A DNA stretch of 64,000 bases from Cognatundibacterium curvum (GTDB lineage Bacteria > Pseudomonadota > Gammaproteobacteria > Burkholderiales > Burkholderiaceae_D), in contig NZ_JACOGD010000003.1 of assembly GCF_014284235.1 (NCBI RefSeq), positions 372,001-436,000 on the forward strand. The letters run 5' to 3'. The position numbers were made by a program, and so were the translations under genes. The notes under the pieces were generated by a model. It saw only the letters and a list, made by a program, of their open reading frames with translations. It did not search any database and was not told the DNA's origin. Shown piece by piece: positions 33,639 through 43,118 of this stretch (the stretch's first letter is position 1; the number at the start of each line of letters is the position of its first letter).

Positions 33639-35249
33639 ATGAGACGTTGGAATGGTTGGGGCGATGATACTTATAGTCTGCCGGTGCAGCCACAGGCACT
33701 GCAGTTTTTACAGCAGCGTATAGGCAACGCTATTCCTTTCAGTGATGCCAGCTGGGAGCAAGTCTGTGCGCAGGTGCCGCCCGGCAGGCTGCCAGCACAT
33801 CCCCTGATCGATACGAGTGCTGCGACCCGCGTACGGTATAGCCGTGGACAAAGTCTGCCGGACTGGCTGGCATTGCGTTACGGACGCATCGCACATTTTC
33901 CGGATGGCGTAGCTTTTCCTGAGAGCAGTGCTGATGTCAGCACTTTGCTGGCATGGGCAAAGCAGCATAGCGTGGCGCTGATTCCTTATGGTGGCGGTAC
34001 CAGTGTCGCCGGACACATCAATGTGGTGGATAACGCGCAGCCTGTACTCACAGTTGTGATGCAGCGCATGTGTCAGCTCATCAGTCTGGACAGACAGTCG
34101 CAGTTAGCGAGTTTCGGCGCCGGGGTGTTTGGCCCGGATCTGGAAGCACAGTTAAGAGCGCATGGCTACACACTCGGCCATTTTCCACAATCCTTTGAGT
34201 ATTCGACGCTGGGCGGCTGGGTGGTGACCCGTTCATCAGGCCAGCAATCGCTGCGTTATGGACGTATAGAACAGCTGTTTGCGGGTGGGCGACTGGAGAC
34301 ACCGGCGGGCAGTCTGCAGTTACCAACTTTTCCGGCATCGGCTGCCGGACCCGACCTGCGCGAATGGGTACTCGGTTCCGAAGGACGGCTGGGCATATTG
34401 ACAGAAGCGACCGTCAGGATCAGCCCTTTGCCGCAACAGGAAGCCTTTCATGCAGTGTTCTTTCCCGACTGGGAACAGGCGCAGGCTGCAGTACAGCAGA
34501 TCGCGCAAAGCAAATTGCCTTTGTCCATGCTGCGCTTATCGAATGCGACCGAAACCCTGACCAGTCTCACGCTGGCCGGGCATGCCAGCCTGATACGCTG
34601 GCTGGAACGCTACCTGAGTCTGCGCAATTGCAAGGAACAGAAATGCCTGTTGCTGATCGGTGCCAGTGGCGGCCGCGCGCAAGTCAGCGCTGCAATATGC
34701 GCGGCACTGGCAATCGCTGGTTTGCATCGTGGTGTACACATCGGTAAAACCATGGGTGAAAAATGGAAGCAGGGCCGCTTCCGTAATGTGTATCTGCGTA
34801 ATACCTTGTGGCAGCACGGCTATGCGATCGATACCGTGGAAACCGCCTGCGACTGGCCTAAAGTCCGCACAATGATGCAGGGTGTGGAGCTGGCCGCGCA
34901 ACAGAGTTTTGCAGAGTTTGGTGAGCAGGTCCATACCTACACCCATTTGTCGCATTTATACGCGCAGGGTGCCAGTGTTTATACCACCTTCGTATTCCGC
35001 CTGAGCGGCGACTATGAAACCGATCTGGCTCGCTGGACCAGTCTGAAAGCCAAGGTGTCGGAGACTATCGTCAGACTGGGCGGCACCATCAGTCATCAGC
35101 ATGGCGTGGGGCGGGATCACGCGCCTTACTTGCAGGCAGAAAAAGGGGAACTTGGACTCAGTGCGCTGCGTGCAATGGCGCGCCATTTTGATCCTGATCA
35201 GCGTATGAATCCGGGTAAATTATTTGATACTGCACAGGATGCATCATGA
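33639..35249 (+). CDS. Alkyl-DHAP synthase-like FAD-binding oxidase
   Basis: A 536-residue flavoprotein of the vanillyl-alcohol-oxidase/FAD-linked oxidase family. It begins RRWNGWGDDTY, like the WNGWG motif that opens the catalytic region of alkyldihydroxyacetonephosphate synthase (AGPS). The FAD-binding PP-loop is YGGGTSVAGH at about 116-125. The C-terminus has ISHQHGVGRDH, with His486 and His488 matching the AGPS HHH-GVG catalytic segment except that the middle His is Gln. AGPS exchanges an acyl for an alkyl group on DHAP. Located with a GlpD-like dehydrogenase and an FGGY kinase, this enzyme may act on alkyl- or otherwise substituted DHAP. Its TGA overlaps the next ATG (ATGA). Confidence 0.8.
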   Translation: MRRWNGWGDDTYSLPVQPQALQFLQQRIGNAIPFSDASWEQVCAQVPPGRLPAHPLIDTSAATRVRYSRGQSLPDWLALRYGRIAHFPDGVAFPESSADVSTLLAWAKQHSVALIPYGGGTSVAGHINVVDNAQPVLTVVMQRMCQLISLDRQSQLASFGAGVFGPDLEAQLRAHGYTLGHFPQSFEYSTLGGWVVTRSSGQQSLRYGRIEQLFAGGRLETPAGSLQLPTFPASAAGPDLREWVLGSEGRLGILTEATVRISPLPQQEAFHAVFFPDWEQAQAAVQQIAQSKLPLSMLRLSNATETLTSLTLAGHASLIRWLERYLSLRNCKEQKCLLLIGASGGRAQVSAAICAALAIAGLHRGVHIGKTMGEKWKQGRFRNVYLRNTLWQHGYAIDTVETACDWPKVRTMMQGVELAAQQSFAEFGEQVHTYTHLSHLYAQGASVYTTFVFRLSGDYETDLARWTSLKAKVSETIVRLGGTISHQHGVGRDHAPYLQAEKGELGLSALRAMARHFDPDQRMNPGKLFDTAQDAS

Positions 35250-36928
35250 GACATCCGGCCTGGAAAAACCGCGCAAACGCTGACATCGCGCAAGCCCTGC
35301 AGCATCGTGGCCAACAATGGGATGTGGTGGTCATAGGCGGTGGCATTACCGGTGCCGGTATTTTGCTGGAAGCGGCCAAACGTGGCTTATCTGCGCTATT
35401 GCTGGAACAGCGCGATTTTGCCTGGGGTACCTCCAGCCGTTCTTCCAAACTGGTACACGGTGGTTTGCGTTATCTGAAAGAAGCGAAGTTTCATCTGACC
35501 CGCGATTCCGTGCGCGAGCGTGAACGCCTGATGCAGCAAGCGGATGGACTGGTGGAAGCCCAGAGTTTTGCGTTTGCCGATTATCGCGGACGCAAACCGG
35601 GACGCTGGATGTTTGCACTGGGCCTCGCGATCTATGACCGCATGGCGGGCCAGCGTGCGCGTCACTATTTCAGCAAGGATGAATTCAACTTACTCACGCC
35701 GCATATCGCCCAGCAGGATTTGCAAGGCGGGCTGTGTTATGCCGATGCCAAAACCGATGATGCACGGCTGGTGCTCAGGGTTTTGCAGGAAGCGCAGGCG
35801 GCCGGTGCGGTCGCATTGAATTATGTGGCGGTTGAAAACGTGCTCTACAGTGACGGGCAGGCAAGCGCGGTGCAAGTGGTGGATCAGGTCAGCGGTCAGC
35901 GTTTGCAAATCGATTGCCGCACTGTGATCAATGCGACTGGCGCCTGGGCTGCGCGCTTGCGGCGGCCAGATGTAGTGCAGGCCGATAGTGCTAAAAAGCT
36001 GCGGCCTTTGCGCGGCAGTCATTTGATTTTTCCGGCCTGGCGTTTGCCGGTGGCACAAGCCGTCAGTCTGATGCATCCACGCGATGGAAGGCCGGTATTC
36101 CTGTATCCATGGGAAGGGGTGACGCTGGTCGGAACGACTGATGTGGATCATCAGTTGGATATCCAGCAGGAAGCCCGTATCAGTCAGGCTGAGCTGGATT
36201 ATCTGATGGAAGCGCTGGCTTTTCAGTTTCCATCACTCGCATTAAGCTGCGATGATATTGTGTCTTGCTATGCCGGAGTCAGGACTGTGATCGACAGCGG
36301 ACAGGCTGATCCATCCAAAGAAGCGCGCGATCATGCGGTCTGGCTGGAACATGGTTTGCTGTCTGTGACTGGCGGCAAACTGACTACCTTTCGGTTGATT
36401 GCGCTGGATGCGTTAAAACAGCTCAAACCATATTTCCCGCATTGGAAAGAAGTCGAGGCAGCTGATACCCTGTTTCCTGATCCTTTATCAGCCACCGCCA
36501 TGGCTGAGGTGCCGTCTGGCTTAAATGCGCAGCAATGGCGTCGTCTGTGTGGTCGCTGGGGCAAGGATGCGCTGGCGCTGATTTCGCTGGCACAGGAGGC
36601 AGAATTACAGACGCTGCCCGGTACCCAGACCTTGGTGGTGGAGTTGCGCTGGGCCGCACGCTTTGAGGCGGTCTGGCATCTGGATGATTTACTGTTACGC
36701 CGTACCCGCTTAGGCTTGCTGCTGAAGGCTGGTGGGGCGGCTCATGCAGACTTGTTCAGACGTATCTGCCAACAAGAGCTGGGCTGGAATGATGCACGCT
36801 GGTTGCAGGAATGGACGGATTATCTGGCATTATGGGAACGTTGTTACAGTGTGCAGCATCTGCGTGCAGCAAGCTCAGCTTCAATGACAACAGCGACATC
36901 AGCAACGCCGGTATCCGTAAAGCGTTGA
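35246..36928 (+). CDS. GlpD-like glycerol-3-phosphate dehydrogenase/oxidase
   Basis: A 560-residue FAD-dependent enzyme of the GlpD family. The Rossmann dinucleotide-binding motif GGGITGAG is at 31-38, then WGTSSRSSKLVHGGLRYLKE (about 58-77), ATGAWA near 230 and GLLSVTGGKLTTFR near 370, all hallmarks of GlpD. GlpD oxidises glycerol-3-phosphate to DHAP at the membrane and passes electrons to quinone. The operon context, with an AGPS-like enzyme and an FGGY kinase that is not a typical GlpK, suggests the substrate could be a substituted glycerol phosphate. It overlaps the upstream gene by four bases. Confidence 0.88.
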   Translation: MRHPAWKNRANADIAQALQHRGQQWDVVVIGGGITGAGILLEAAKRGLSALLLEQRDFAWGTSSRSSKLVHGGLRYLKEAKFHLTRDSVRERERLMQQADGLVEAQSFAFADYRGRKPGRWMFALGLAIYDRMAGQRARHYFSKDEFNLLTPHIAQQDLQGGLCYADAKTDDARLVLRVLQEAQAAGAVALNYVAVENVLYSDGQASAVQVVDQVSGQRLQIDCRTVINATGAWAARLRRPDVVQADSAKKLRPLRGSHLIFPAWRLPVAQAVSLMHPRDGRPVFLYPWEGVTLVGTTDVDHQLDIQQEARISQAELDYLMEALAFQFPSLALSCDDIVSCYAGVRTVIDSGQADPSKEARDHAVWLEHGLLSVTGGKLTTFRLIALDALKQLKPYFPHWKEVEAADTLFPDPLSATAMAEVPSGLNAQQWRRLCGRWGKDALALISLAQEAELQTLPGTQTLVVELRWAARFEAVWHLDDLLLRRTRLGLLLKAGGAAHADLFRRICQQELGWNDARWLQEWTDYLALWERCYSVQHLRAASSASMTTATSATPVSVKR

Positions 36929-37008
36929 AACAGCAAAATTTAAAATACAAAAAATAAAACGCGATTTCTGCACCACTGCGTGACAGAGACCAACAGGGCA
37001 GGGGACCT

Positions 37009-38571
37009 ATGTCTGAGCAATACCTACTTTCTATCGATAATGGTACGCAAAGCGTGCGTGCCATTTTGTTTGATTTGCGCGGCAATATCGTGGCGAAATC
37101 TCAGGTGCATTTAGAAGCTTATTTTTCTGTGCATCCGGGCTGGGCTGAACATCATGCCGAAGATTACTGGCAAGCCGTGTGTCAGGCTTGTCAGCGCTTA
37201 TGGGCAGCGCATGGCATACAGCCCACGCGGGTAGCTGGTGTGGCGGTCACTACCCAGCGCGGCACGGTGGTCAATCTGGATAAGCAGGGGCAGCCTTTGC
37301 GCCCGGCGATTACCTGGCTGGATCAGCGTCGTACCGATGTGGTGCCGCCTGTGCATCCGCTGTGGCTGGCCGCGTTCCGGGTCGCCGGTGTGCACGACAC
37401 CATACAATTTCTGCGTGGTGAGGCAGAAGCCAACTGGATCAAAGTCAATCAGCCCGAGATCTGGGAAAAAACCGATAAATTCCTGATGTTGTCCGGCTAT
37501 CTGAATTACCGGCTATGTCATCGTTTCGTCGATTCCACCGGTTCTCAGGTCGGCTATATTCCGTTTGATTACAAGGGCTTGAAATGGGCTGGTAAGCTGG
37601 ACTGGAAATGGCAGGCACTCGCAGTGCGTCCGGAAACCCTGCCTGAATTGCTGCCACCCGGCAGCGTGCTGGGCGCGATAACCGCTGAGGCCGCCGCAGT
37701 GACTGGCATTCCGGCAGGTACGCCGCTGATTGCAGCTGCCGCTGACAAAGCTTGCGAAGTGATAGGCGCTGGCTGTCAGCAGCCGCATATCGGTTGCCTG
37801 AGTTATGGCACCACCGCCACCATCAACACCACCAGCCGCAAATATGTGGAAGTGGTGCCCTTCATCCCACCGTATCCGGCTGCGATCCCCGGCGCGTACA
37901 GCAATGAAGTGCAGATATTTCGCGGCTACTGGATGGTGAACTGGTTTAAAGAACAGTTTGGTCATCATGAAAAAATCCAGGCCGAACAGCAGGGCGTATT
38001 GCCGGAAGCCTTATTCGATGAACTGGTGAATGCAGTGCCGCCGGGTTCTATGGGCCTGATGTTGCAACCCTACTGGACGCCGGGCATTAAAGTACCGGGG
38101 CCGGAAGCGAAAGGCGCGATGATAGGCTTTGGCGATGTACATACGCGCGCCCACATGTACCGCGCGATACTCGAAGGCCTGGCCTATGCGCTGCGTGACG
38201 GTAAGGAACGCATAGAAAAGCGCAGTGGTGTCGCCATCACCAGTCTGCGCATTTCGGGTGGCGGGTCGCAAAGTGACGCGGCGATGCAATTGACCGCCGA
38301 TATTTTTGGCTTGCCGACCTCACGCCCGCATGTGTATGAGACTTCCGGCCTGGGGGCGGCCATTGATGCTGCGGTAGGGCTGGGCTTTTACCCGGATTTT
38401 TCCAGTGCCATCGCGGCCATGACGCGCATAGGTGATACTTTCGAACCCATTGCGCATCACCATCAGATTTACAATGAGTTGTATCACCGCGTGTACCAGA
38501 AAATGTATGCGCGTCTGCAGCCCTTGTATAAAGAAATACAGCAAATCACCGGCTATCCGCAAATGCGTTAA
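37009..38571 (+). CDS. FGGY family carbohydrate kinase
   Basis: A 520-residue kinase of the FGGY (xylulokinase/glycerol kinase) superfamily. The first phosphate-binding loop reads SIDNGTQSVRA (Asp10 to Thr13), different from the DQGTTSSRA of true glycerol kinase GlpK. The C-terminal adenosine motif is LRISGGGSQSDAAMQL near residue 415. The GYTNYR-like second loop is LMLSGYLNYRL. The substrate is not determined. Its operon partners suggest glycerol or a glycerol derivative. CAGGGGA is a strong ribosome-binding site before the ATG. It lies 80 bases after the GlpD-like gene and 64 bases before ureD. Confidence 0.88.
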   Translation: MSEQYLLSIDNGTQSVRAILFDLRGNIVAKSQVHLEAYFSVHPGWAEHHAEDYWQAVCQACQRLWAAHGIQPTRVAGVAVTTQRGTVVNLDKQGQPLRPAITWLDQRRTDVVPPVHPLWLAAFRVAGVHDTIQFLRGEAEANWIKVNQPEIWEKTDKFLMLSGYLNYRLCHRFVDSTGSQVGYIPFDYKGLKWAGKLDWKWQALAVRPETLPELLPPGSVLGAITAEAAAVTGIPAGTPLIAAAADKACEVIGAGCQQPHIGCLSYGTTATINTTSRKYVEVVPFIPPYPAAIPGAYSNEVQIFRGYWMVNWFKEQFGHHEKIQAEQQGVLPEALFDELVNAVPPGSMGLMLQPYWTPGIKVPGPEAKGAMIGFGDVHTRAHMYRAILEGLAYALRDGKERIEKRSGVAITSLRISGGGSQSDAAMQLTADIFGLPTSRPHVYETSGLGAAIDAAVGLGFYPDFSSAIAAMTRIGDTFEPIAHHHQIYNELYHRVYQKMYARLQPLYKEIQQITGYPQMR

Positions 38572-38635
38572 TCCTCTCCTCCGGCATGCTTCCTGCTTCT
38601 TCTGATGTGGATAAATACTAAGCGGACCGGCAGGC

Positions 38636-39529
38636 ATGACACAGAATCAGGCTGATGTGGCACCAACAAGCCAGACAGCACAGTCAGAACAAAACGTATG
38701 GGAAGCCCAGTTAAAGCTGGGCTTTGCACGTGCATTTGATGCGAGCAGGCTGCTGCAGCGCTCGCATCATGGCCCTTTACGGGTACAAAAAGCCTTGTAT
38801 CCGGAAGGGGCGGATATCTGCCATGCCATCATCATTCATCCACCCGGTGGCATCGTGGGTGGCGACCGCTTACAGATACAAGTCAGTTGCGCTGCTGGCA
38901 GCCATGCGCTGATGACCACACCGGGCGCTGCCAAATGGTATAAAAGCATGGGGCAGGCTTCGCATCAGGCGGTGCATCTGGAGCTGGCTGCGGGCAGCGT
39001 GCTGGAGTGGCTGCCGCAGGAAACCATCGTGTTTGACGCGGCGCAGGTGGACATGCTGCAGGAGGTCAGATTGCAAGGCGATGCGCAATATCTGGGGTCT
39101 GAAATTCTGTGTTTTGGCCGTCAGGCCAGTGGCGAGCGTTTCACCCAGGGTTCACTGTCCCAGCGCACCCGCATCTGGCGCGATCAGCAATTACTATGGT
39201 CAGAGCAGGGCCAGTTGCAGGCAGGCTCGGCCGCCATGCACAGTTTGCTGGGTTTGCGCGGGCATACCGTTTCAGCCACCTTGCTGGCGGCCGGACGTTT
39301 ACCGGATGCAGCGCAGATGCAGGCTTTGCGCGAGGCGATGCAACAACTGTGTGATGATCAGGAGCCGGGCGCAGCAGTGGGCGCCAGTGTGGTCAAAAAT
39401 GTGCTGGTAGCGCGTTACCTGGGCGACTCCAGCGAAGTCGCGCGCGCCTGGGTGCAACTGGTCTGGCAGCATCTGCGGCCCATCATGTGCGGCAAAGCGG
39501 CACAGATACCGCGTATCTGGCAAACCTGA
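38636..39529 (+). CDS. ureD: Urease accessory protein UreD
   Basis: A 297-residue scaffold protein that binds apo-urease with UreF and UreG during nickel insertion. Family segments are the N-terminal LKLGFARAFDASRLLQRSHHGPLRVQKALYPEG and the HPPGGIVGGDRL motif near 75, then ALMTTPGAAKWYKS and WLPQETIVFD. It normally sits directly before ureA, but here an oppositely oriented gene separates them. It may be transcribed with the upstream kinase gene. Confidence 0.94.
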   Translation: MTQNQADVAPTSQTAQSEQNVWEAQLKLGFARAFDASRLLQRSHHGPLRVQKALYPEGADICHAIIIHPPGGIVGGDRLQIQVSCAAGSHALMTTPGAAKWYKSMGQASHQAVHLELAAGSVLEWLPQETIVFDAAQVDMLQEVRLQGDAQYLGSEILCFGRQASGERFTQGSLSQRTRIWRDQQLLWSEQGQLQAGSAAMHSLLGLRGHTVSATLLAAGRLPDAAQMQALREAMQQLCDDQEPGAAVGASVVKNVLVARYLGDSSEVARAWVQLVWQHLRPIMCGKAAQIPRIWQT

Positions 39530-39547
39530 GTCTGCCGGTCCGCCGCT

Positions 39548-40471
39548 TTACTTTGCCTGCGTCTCCTGCTGCCACGCATCAAAACCACCACGTAAAGGCC
39601 GCACCTGAGTAAAGCCCAGTTCCTGCAAGCGATGTGCGGCATGGATAGCACTGGCGTCGCCGGGGCAGGCGCAAAAGGTCACAGTCAGAGTATCACGCGA
39701 TAACTGTTCGCTCAGGTCGGCCAGATGACTGAGCTCCGCCTGCAGCGCACCCGGAACTACGCCAGTTTCAGCCACCAGTGTCGGGCTGCGTAAATCAATG
39801 ATCTGCGCCTGCTGTCCCTGTTGTAGCAGGGCTCGCAAATCACTGGCCTGAATATGCGGTATGGCTGCCATCCGTTCGAAGCGTTTCTTCTGCCAGAATT
39901 TCCAGCCTATCCAACTGGCCAATATTGCAGCAAATACCAGCACAATGCGTATGCCATGTGTGGCCAGCAGGGCCAGCAGAACCGCGATTTGGGCTTGCAA
40001 GGCATAGCCAGCCGCCAGCGCCAGTCCGGCCCATAAGGCAGCGCCGATGGCCGAGGCCAGCAGAAACTGGCTGCGCGACATACCCAACGCGCCCGCTACC
40101 GGTGGAGCCATAGTGGAAAAGCCGGGAATGAATTTACCAAACACCACCGACCAGATGCCCCAGCGCGCGAAGCGTTGTTCGGTCTGATTCACGCAGGAAC
40201 CGGGATTGATCGACATGCGGCATAAAAACTTCAAGATGCGGTAGCCAAACTGTTTGCCTGCCTGATACCAGATCAGATCCGCCAGCAGTGAGGCACAGAC
40301 TGCCGCCAGCAATAACATGGGTAAGCTCAGCCAGTGCGTGACCTGGCTGGCCTGAAACATCATGGTCGGCACAGCCGGAACCGGTAAGCCTAATTGCTGT
40401 AGCAAGACGTTGATAAACACCAGCAGTTGCTGGTGCTGGGCTAATAAGTCATTGAGCCAGGAAAAATTCAT
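39548..40471 (-). CDS. DedA family membrane protein fused to a rhodanese domain
   Basis: A 307-residue two-part protein. Residues 1-200 form a DedA/SNARE-associated membrane domain with the family motif FGKFIPGFSTMAPPVAGALGMSR. Residues about 205-307 form a rhodanese domain whose active loop reads FCACPGDASA, with candidate catalytic Cys267 or Cys269. DedA proteins act in membrane lipid and proton-dependent homeostasis, and rhodaneses carry sulfur on cysteine. The same fusion occurs in other proteobacteria. It lies antisense to the urease operon between ureD and ureA and ends 18 bases after ureD, converging with it. Confidence 0.9.
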   Translation of the reverse strand: MNFSWLNDLLAQHQQLLVFINVLLQQLGLPVPAVPTMMFQASQVTHWLSLPMLLLAAVCASLLADLIWYQAGKQFGYRILKFLCRMSINPGSCVNQTEQRFARWGIWSVVFGKFIPGFSTMAPPVAGALGMSRSQFLLASAIGAALWAGLALAAGYALQAQIAVLLALLATHGIRIVLVFAAILASWIGWKFWQKKRFERMAAIPHIQASDLRALLQQGQQAQIIDLRSPTLVAETGVVPGALQAELSHLADLSEQLSRDTLTVTFCACPGDASAIHAAHRLQELGFTQVRPLRGGFDAWQQETQAK

Positions 40472-40538
40472 GATAGGTCAGTTCAGGTCGGTTGAGTTGG
40501 CGTCGGTGTCTGAGAGGTGACGCATATTGTAATCCTAA

Positions 40539-40565
40539 GTCGGGGTCGGGCTGAGGCACCCCGAC
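40539..40565. other. GC-rich hairpin upstream of ureA
   Basis: Bases 40539-40546 (gtcggggt) and 40558-40565 (accccgac) pair perfectly over 8 bp with an 11-base loop. It lies between the start of the dedA-type gene and the urease promoter. A short direct-repeat cluster of ATGCGC units follows near 40594-40616. Function unknown. Confidence 0.55.
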
Positions 40566-40623
40566 AAGTTGCTGCGCTGCTTATCGTTGCGCTCATGCGC
40601 TAATGCGCCAATGCGGAGCAGGC

Positions 40624-40640
40624 TGCACTGTTATGGTGAG
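40624..40640 (+). promoter_or_regulatory. Candidate NtrC binding site
   Basis: TGCACTGTTATGGTGAG agrees at 14 of 17 positions with the NtrC consensus TGCACYAWWWTRGTGCA. It lies 29 bases before a sigma-54-type promoter, with its centre about 63 bases before the predicted start. NtrC control of urease under nitrogen limitation is well established in other bacteria, which supports the reading. Confidence 0.55.
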
Positions 40641-40668
40641 AAAGTCCAGGGATGGTTCTGTGTATAAG

Positions 40669-40685
40669 CTGGAGTGATTCTTGCA
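40669..40685 (+). promoter_or_regulatory. Candidate sigma-54 promoter for ureA
   Basis: CTGGAGTGATTCTTGCA has the invariant GG and GC of sigma-54 promoters at the correct 10-base spacing, and a perfect TTGCA in the -12 element. The -24 element deviates (TGGAG instead of TGGCA). Predicted start is near 40695, 37 bases before the ureA ATG. Confidence 0.55.
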
Positions 40686-40731
40686 ATGCTTAAGGATGAC
40701 ATGACTAATCCTTGCCTGAAAGCGAAATGCG

Positions 40732-41034
40732 ATGGATCTGACCCCCAGAGAAAAAGACAAGCTGCTGATCTTTACCGCAGCCTTATTGGCCGAACGGCGT
40801 AAAGCGCGTGGCCTGAAGCTGAACTATCCCGAAGCCGTGGCATTGATTACTGCGGCCATCATGGAAGGTGCGCGCGATGGCAAGAGCGTTGCCGAGCTGA
40901 TGTCGGAAGGCACACAGATACTGAGTCGTGATGAGGTGATGGATGGGGTGCCGGAAATGATCCCCGATATCCAGGTTGAGGCCACCTTCCCGGACGGCAG
41001 TAAGCTGGTCACTGTGCATCATCCCATTCCCTAG
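40732..41034 (+). CDS. ureA: Urease subunit gamma
   Basis: The 100-residue gamma subunit of urease, which hydrolyses urea to ammonia and carbamate in the cytoplasm. The start [14 protein letters not shown] and the interior [25 protein letters not shown] are typical, and the length is exact for the family. It is the first gene of ureABCEFG-ureJ, behind the sigma-54-like promoter. ureB follows after nine bases. Confidence 0.97.
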   Translation: MDLTPREKDKLLIFTAALLAERRKARGLKLNYPEAVALITAAIMEGARDGKSVAELMSEGTQILSRDEVMDGVPEMIPDIQVEATFPDGSKLVTVHHPIP

Positions 41035-41043
41035 GAGCGAGCT

Positions 41044-41361
41044 ATGATACCCGGAGAGTTATTGATCGCAGACGGTGAGCTGACGCTCAATGCCGGCCGC
41101 GCGACCCGTACGCTGGTAGTGGCGAACAGCGGCGACCGTCCGATACAGGTCGGTTCCCATTTTCATTTTTACGAAACCAATCCGGCCTTGTTATTTGAGC
41201 GCGCCGCAGGCTATGGCATGCGCCTGAATATAGCGGCCGGTACCGCAGTCAGGTTTGAGCCTGGTCAGCAACGCACGGTCGAGCTGGTGGCGCTGGCCGG
41301 TGACCGGCGGGTCTATGGGTTCAATGGCAAAGTCATGGGTGCCTTGAAGGAGAGCATATGA
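41044..41361 (+). CDS. ureB: Urease subunit beta
   Basis: The 105-residue beta subunit of urease. Recognisable segments are [37 protein letters not shown] and [17 protein letters not shown]. The ATG at 41044 follows a strong AGGAG. Its stop overlaps the start of ureC by four bases (ATGA), which fits production of subunits in equal amounts. Confidence 0.97.
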   Translation: MIPGELLIADGELTLNAGRATRTLVVANSGDRPIQVGSHFHFYETNPALLFERAAGYGMRLNIAAGTAVRFEPGQQRTVELVALAGDRRVYGFNGKVMGALKESI

Positions 41362-43055
41362 AAATCAGCCGTCAGGCCTATGCCGAAATGTTTGGACCGA
41401 CCACGGGTGACCGCATCCGGCTCGCAGATACCAGTCTGGTGATCGAGATCGAGAAAGATTTTGCGATCTACGGTGAAGAGGTGAAATTTGGCGGTGGCAA
41501 AGTGATACGCGACGGCATGGGGCAGTCCCAGCGTGCGCATAGTGAAGTCATGGACACTGTAATCACCAATGCCGTGATACTGGACCATTGGGGCATCGTG
41601 AAGGCAGATATCGGCCTGAAAAACGGTTTGATCGCGGCTATCGGTAAGGCCGGTAATCCTGATATCCAGCCCGGCGTCGATATGATCATCGGCGGCGCGA
41701 CGGAGATCATCGCCGGTGAAGGTCTGATCATCACGGCCGGTGGGGTCGATACTCACATTCATTTTATCTGCCCGCAGCAAATTGAAGAAGCACTCATGAG
41801 CGGGGTCACCACTATGATAGGTGGCGGCACTGGTCCGGCAGTCGGCACGGCCGCCACCACCTGTACGCCTGGTCCCTGGCATTTGCATTCCATGCTGATG
41901 GCAGCCGATGCTTTTCCTATGAATCTGGGTTTTCTGGGCAAAGGTAATGTGAGTTTGCCATTGCCGCTGGAAGAGCAGATTTATGCGGGTGCGATAGGGC
42001 TGAAATTGCATGAAGACTGGGGCAGTACGCCGCAGGCAATCGACAATTGCCTAAGCGTGGCAGACCGTATGGATGTGCAGGTTGCGATCCACAGCGATAC
42101 GCTGAATGAAGGCGGTTTTCTCGAGCATACGCTGGCGGCATTCAAGGACAGGACCATCCATACTTTTCATACCGAAGGAGCAGGTGGCGGTCATGCGCCG
42201 GATATTATCGCTGCAGTCGGCCAGGCCAATGTGCTGCCATCTTCGACTAATCCGACCCGCCCCTATACCGTGAATACCCTGGATGAGCATCTGGATATGC
42301 TGATGGTGTGCCACCATCTGGACCCGGCGATTTCAGAAGACATCGCCTTTGCCGAATCGCGCATACGGCGTGAAACCATCGCTGCCGAAGACATTCTGCA
42401 TGATATCGGCGCGATTTCTATGATGTCTTCAGACTCGCAGGCGATGGGCAGGGTGGGCGAAGTGATTATGCGTACCTGGCAGACCGCGCACAAAATGAAG
42501 CAGCAACGCGGTGCGCTGGCTGAAGACAGCAGCCACAACGATAATTTCCGCGCCAAACGCTACATCGCCAAATACACCATCAACCCTGCCATCACGCACG
42601 GTATCAGCCATGTGGTGGGTTCGGTAGAAGTCGGCAAGATCGCCGATCTGGTGCTATGGAAACCGGCATTTTTCGGCGTTAAGCCGTCCATGATACTCAA
42701 GGGTGGCATGATCGCTGCGGCACAGATGGGCGATCCAAATGCATCGATACCGACGCCTCAGCCTGTGCATTACCGCATGATGTTCGGTGCCTTCGGCGGT
42801 GGACTGAAAAAATCTTTCACTTTCGTATCGCAGGCCGGGCTGGATGCGGGTCTGGCACAAGAATTGCAACTCAATAAAACATTAATCGCTGTGCGCAATA
42901 TGCGCAGTCTGCGCAAGCAGGACATGCTGCATAACAGCCTGACGCCACATATGGAAATCGACCCGGAAACCTACCAGGTGCGCGCCAATGGCGAATTGCT
43001 GGTGTGCGAACCGGCCAGCAGCCTGCCACTGGCACAGCGTTATTTTTTGTTTTAA
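41358..43055 (+). CDS. ureC: Urease catalytic subunit alpha
   Basis: The 565-residue catalytic subunit. All active-site residues are present, one position lower than in the Klebsiella enzyme: His133 and His135 (THIHF), the carbamylated Lys216 (GLKLHEDWG), His271 (HTEGAGGGH), the flap residue His319 (MVCHHLD) and Asp359 (SSDSQAM). The two nickel ions are inserted by UreDEFG. The protein is complete and predicted active. Confidence 0.98.
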   Translation: MKISRQAYAEMFGPTTGDRIRLADTSLVIEIEKDFAIYGEEVKFGGGKVIRDGMGQSQRAHSEVMDTVITNAVILDHWGIVKADIGLKNGLIAAIGKAGNPDIQPGVDMIIGGATEIIAGEGLIITAGGVDTHIHFICPQQIEEALMSGVTTMIGGGTGPAVGTAATTCTPGPWHLHSMLMAADAFPMNLGFLGKGNVSLPLPLEEQIYAGAIGLKLHEDWGSTPQAIDNCLSVADRMDVQVAIHSDTLNEGGFLEHTLAAFKDRTIHTFHTEGAGGGHAPDIIAAVGQANVLPSSTNPTRPYTVNTLDEHLDMLMVCHHLDPAISEDIAFAESRIRRETIAAEDILHDIGAISMMSSDSQAMGRVGEVIMRTWQTAHKMKQQRGALAEDSSHNDNFRAKRYIAKYTINPAITHGISHVVGSVEVGKIADLVLWKPAFFGVKPSMILKGGMIAAAQMGDPNASIPTPQPVHYRMMFGAFGGGLKKSFTFVSQAGLDAGLAQELQLNKTLIAVRNMRSLRKQDMLHNSLTPHMEIDPETYQVRANGELLVCEPASSLPLAQRYFLF

Positions 43056-43118
43056 CCGAATTGGACTGACGCAAAACTGCCGCAGCGGCGTTATGGCCTC
43101 ATTCAAGGGATACACAAC

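Noticed and set aside
35246..38571. Ordinary glpD-glpK glycerol operon
   Set aside because: The kinase lacks the GlpK DQGTTSSRA signature and the operon begins with an AGPS-like flavoenzyme; no glpF facilitator is present.
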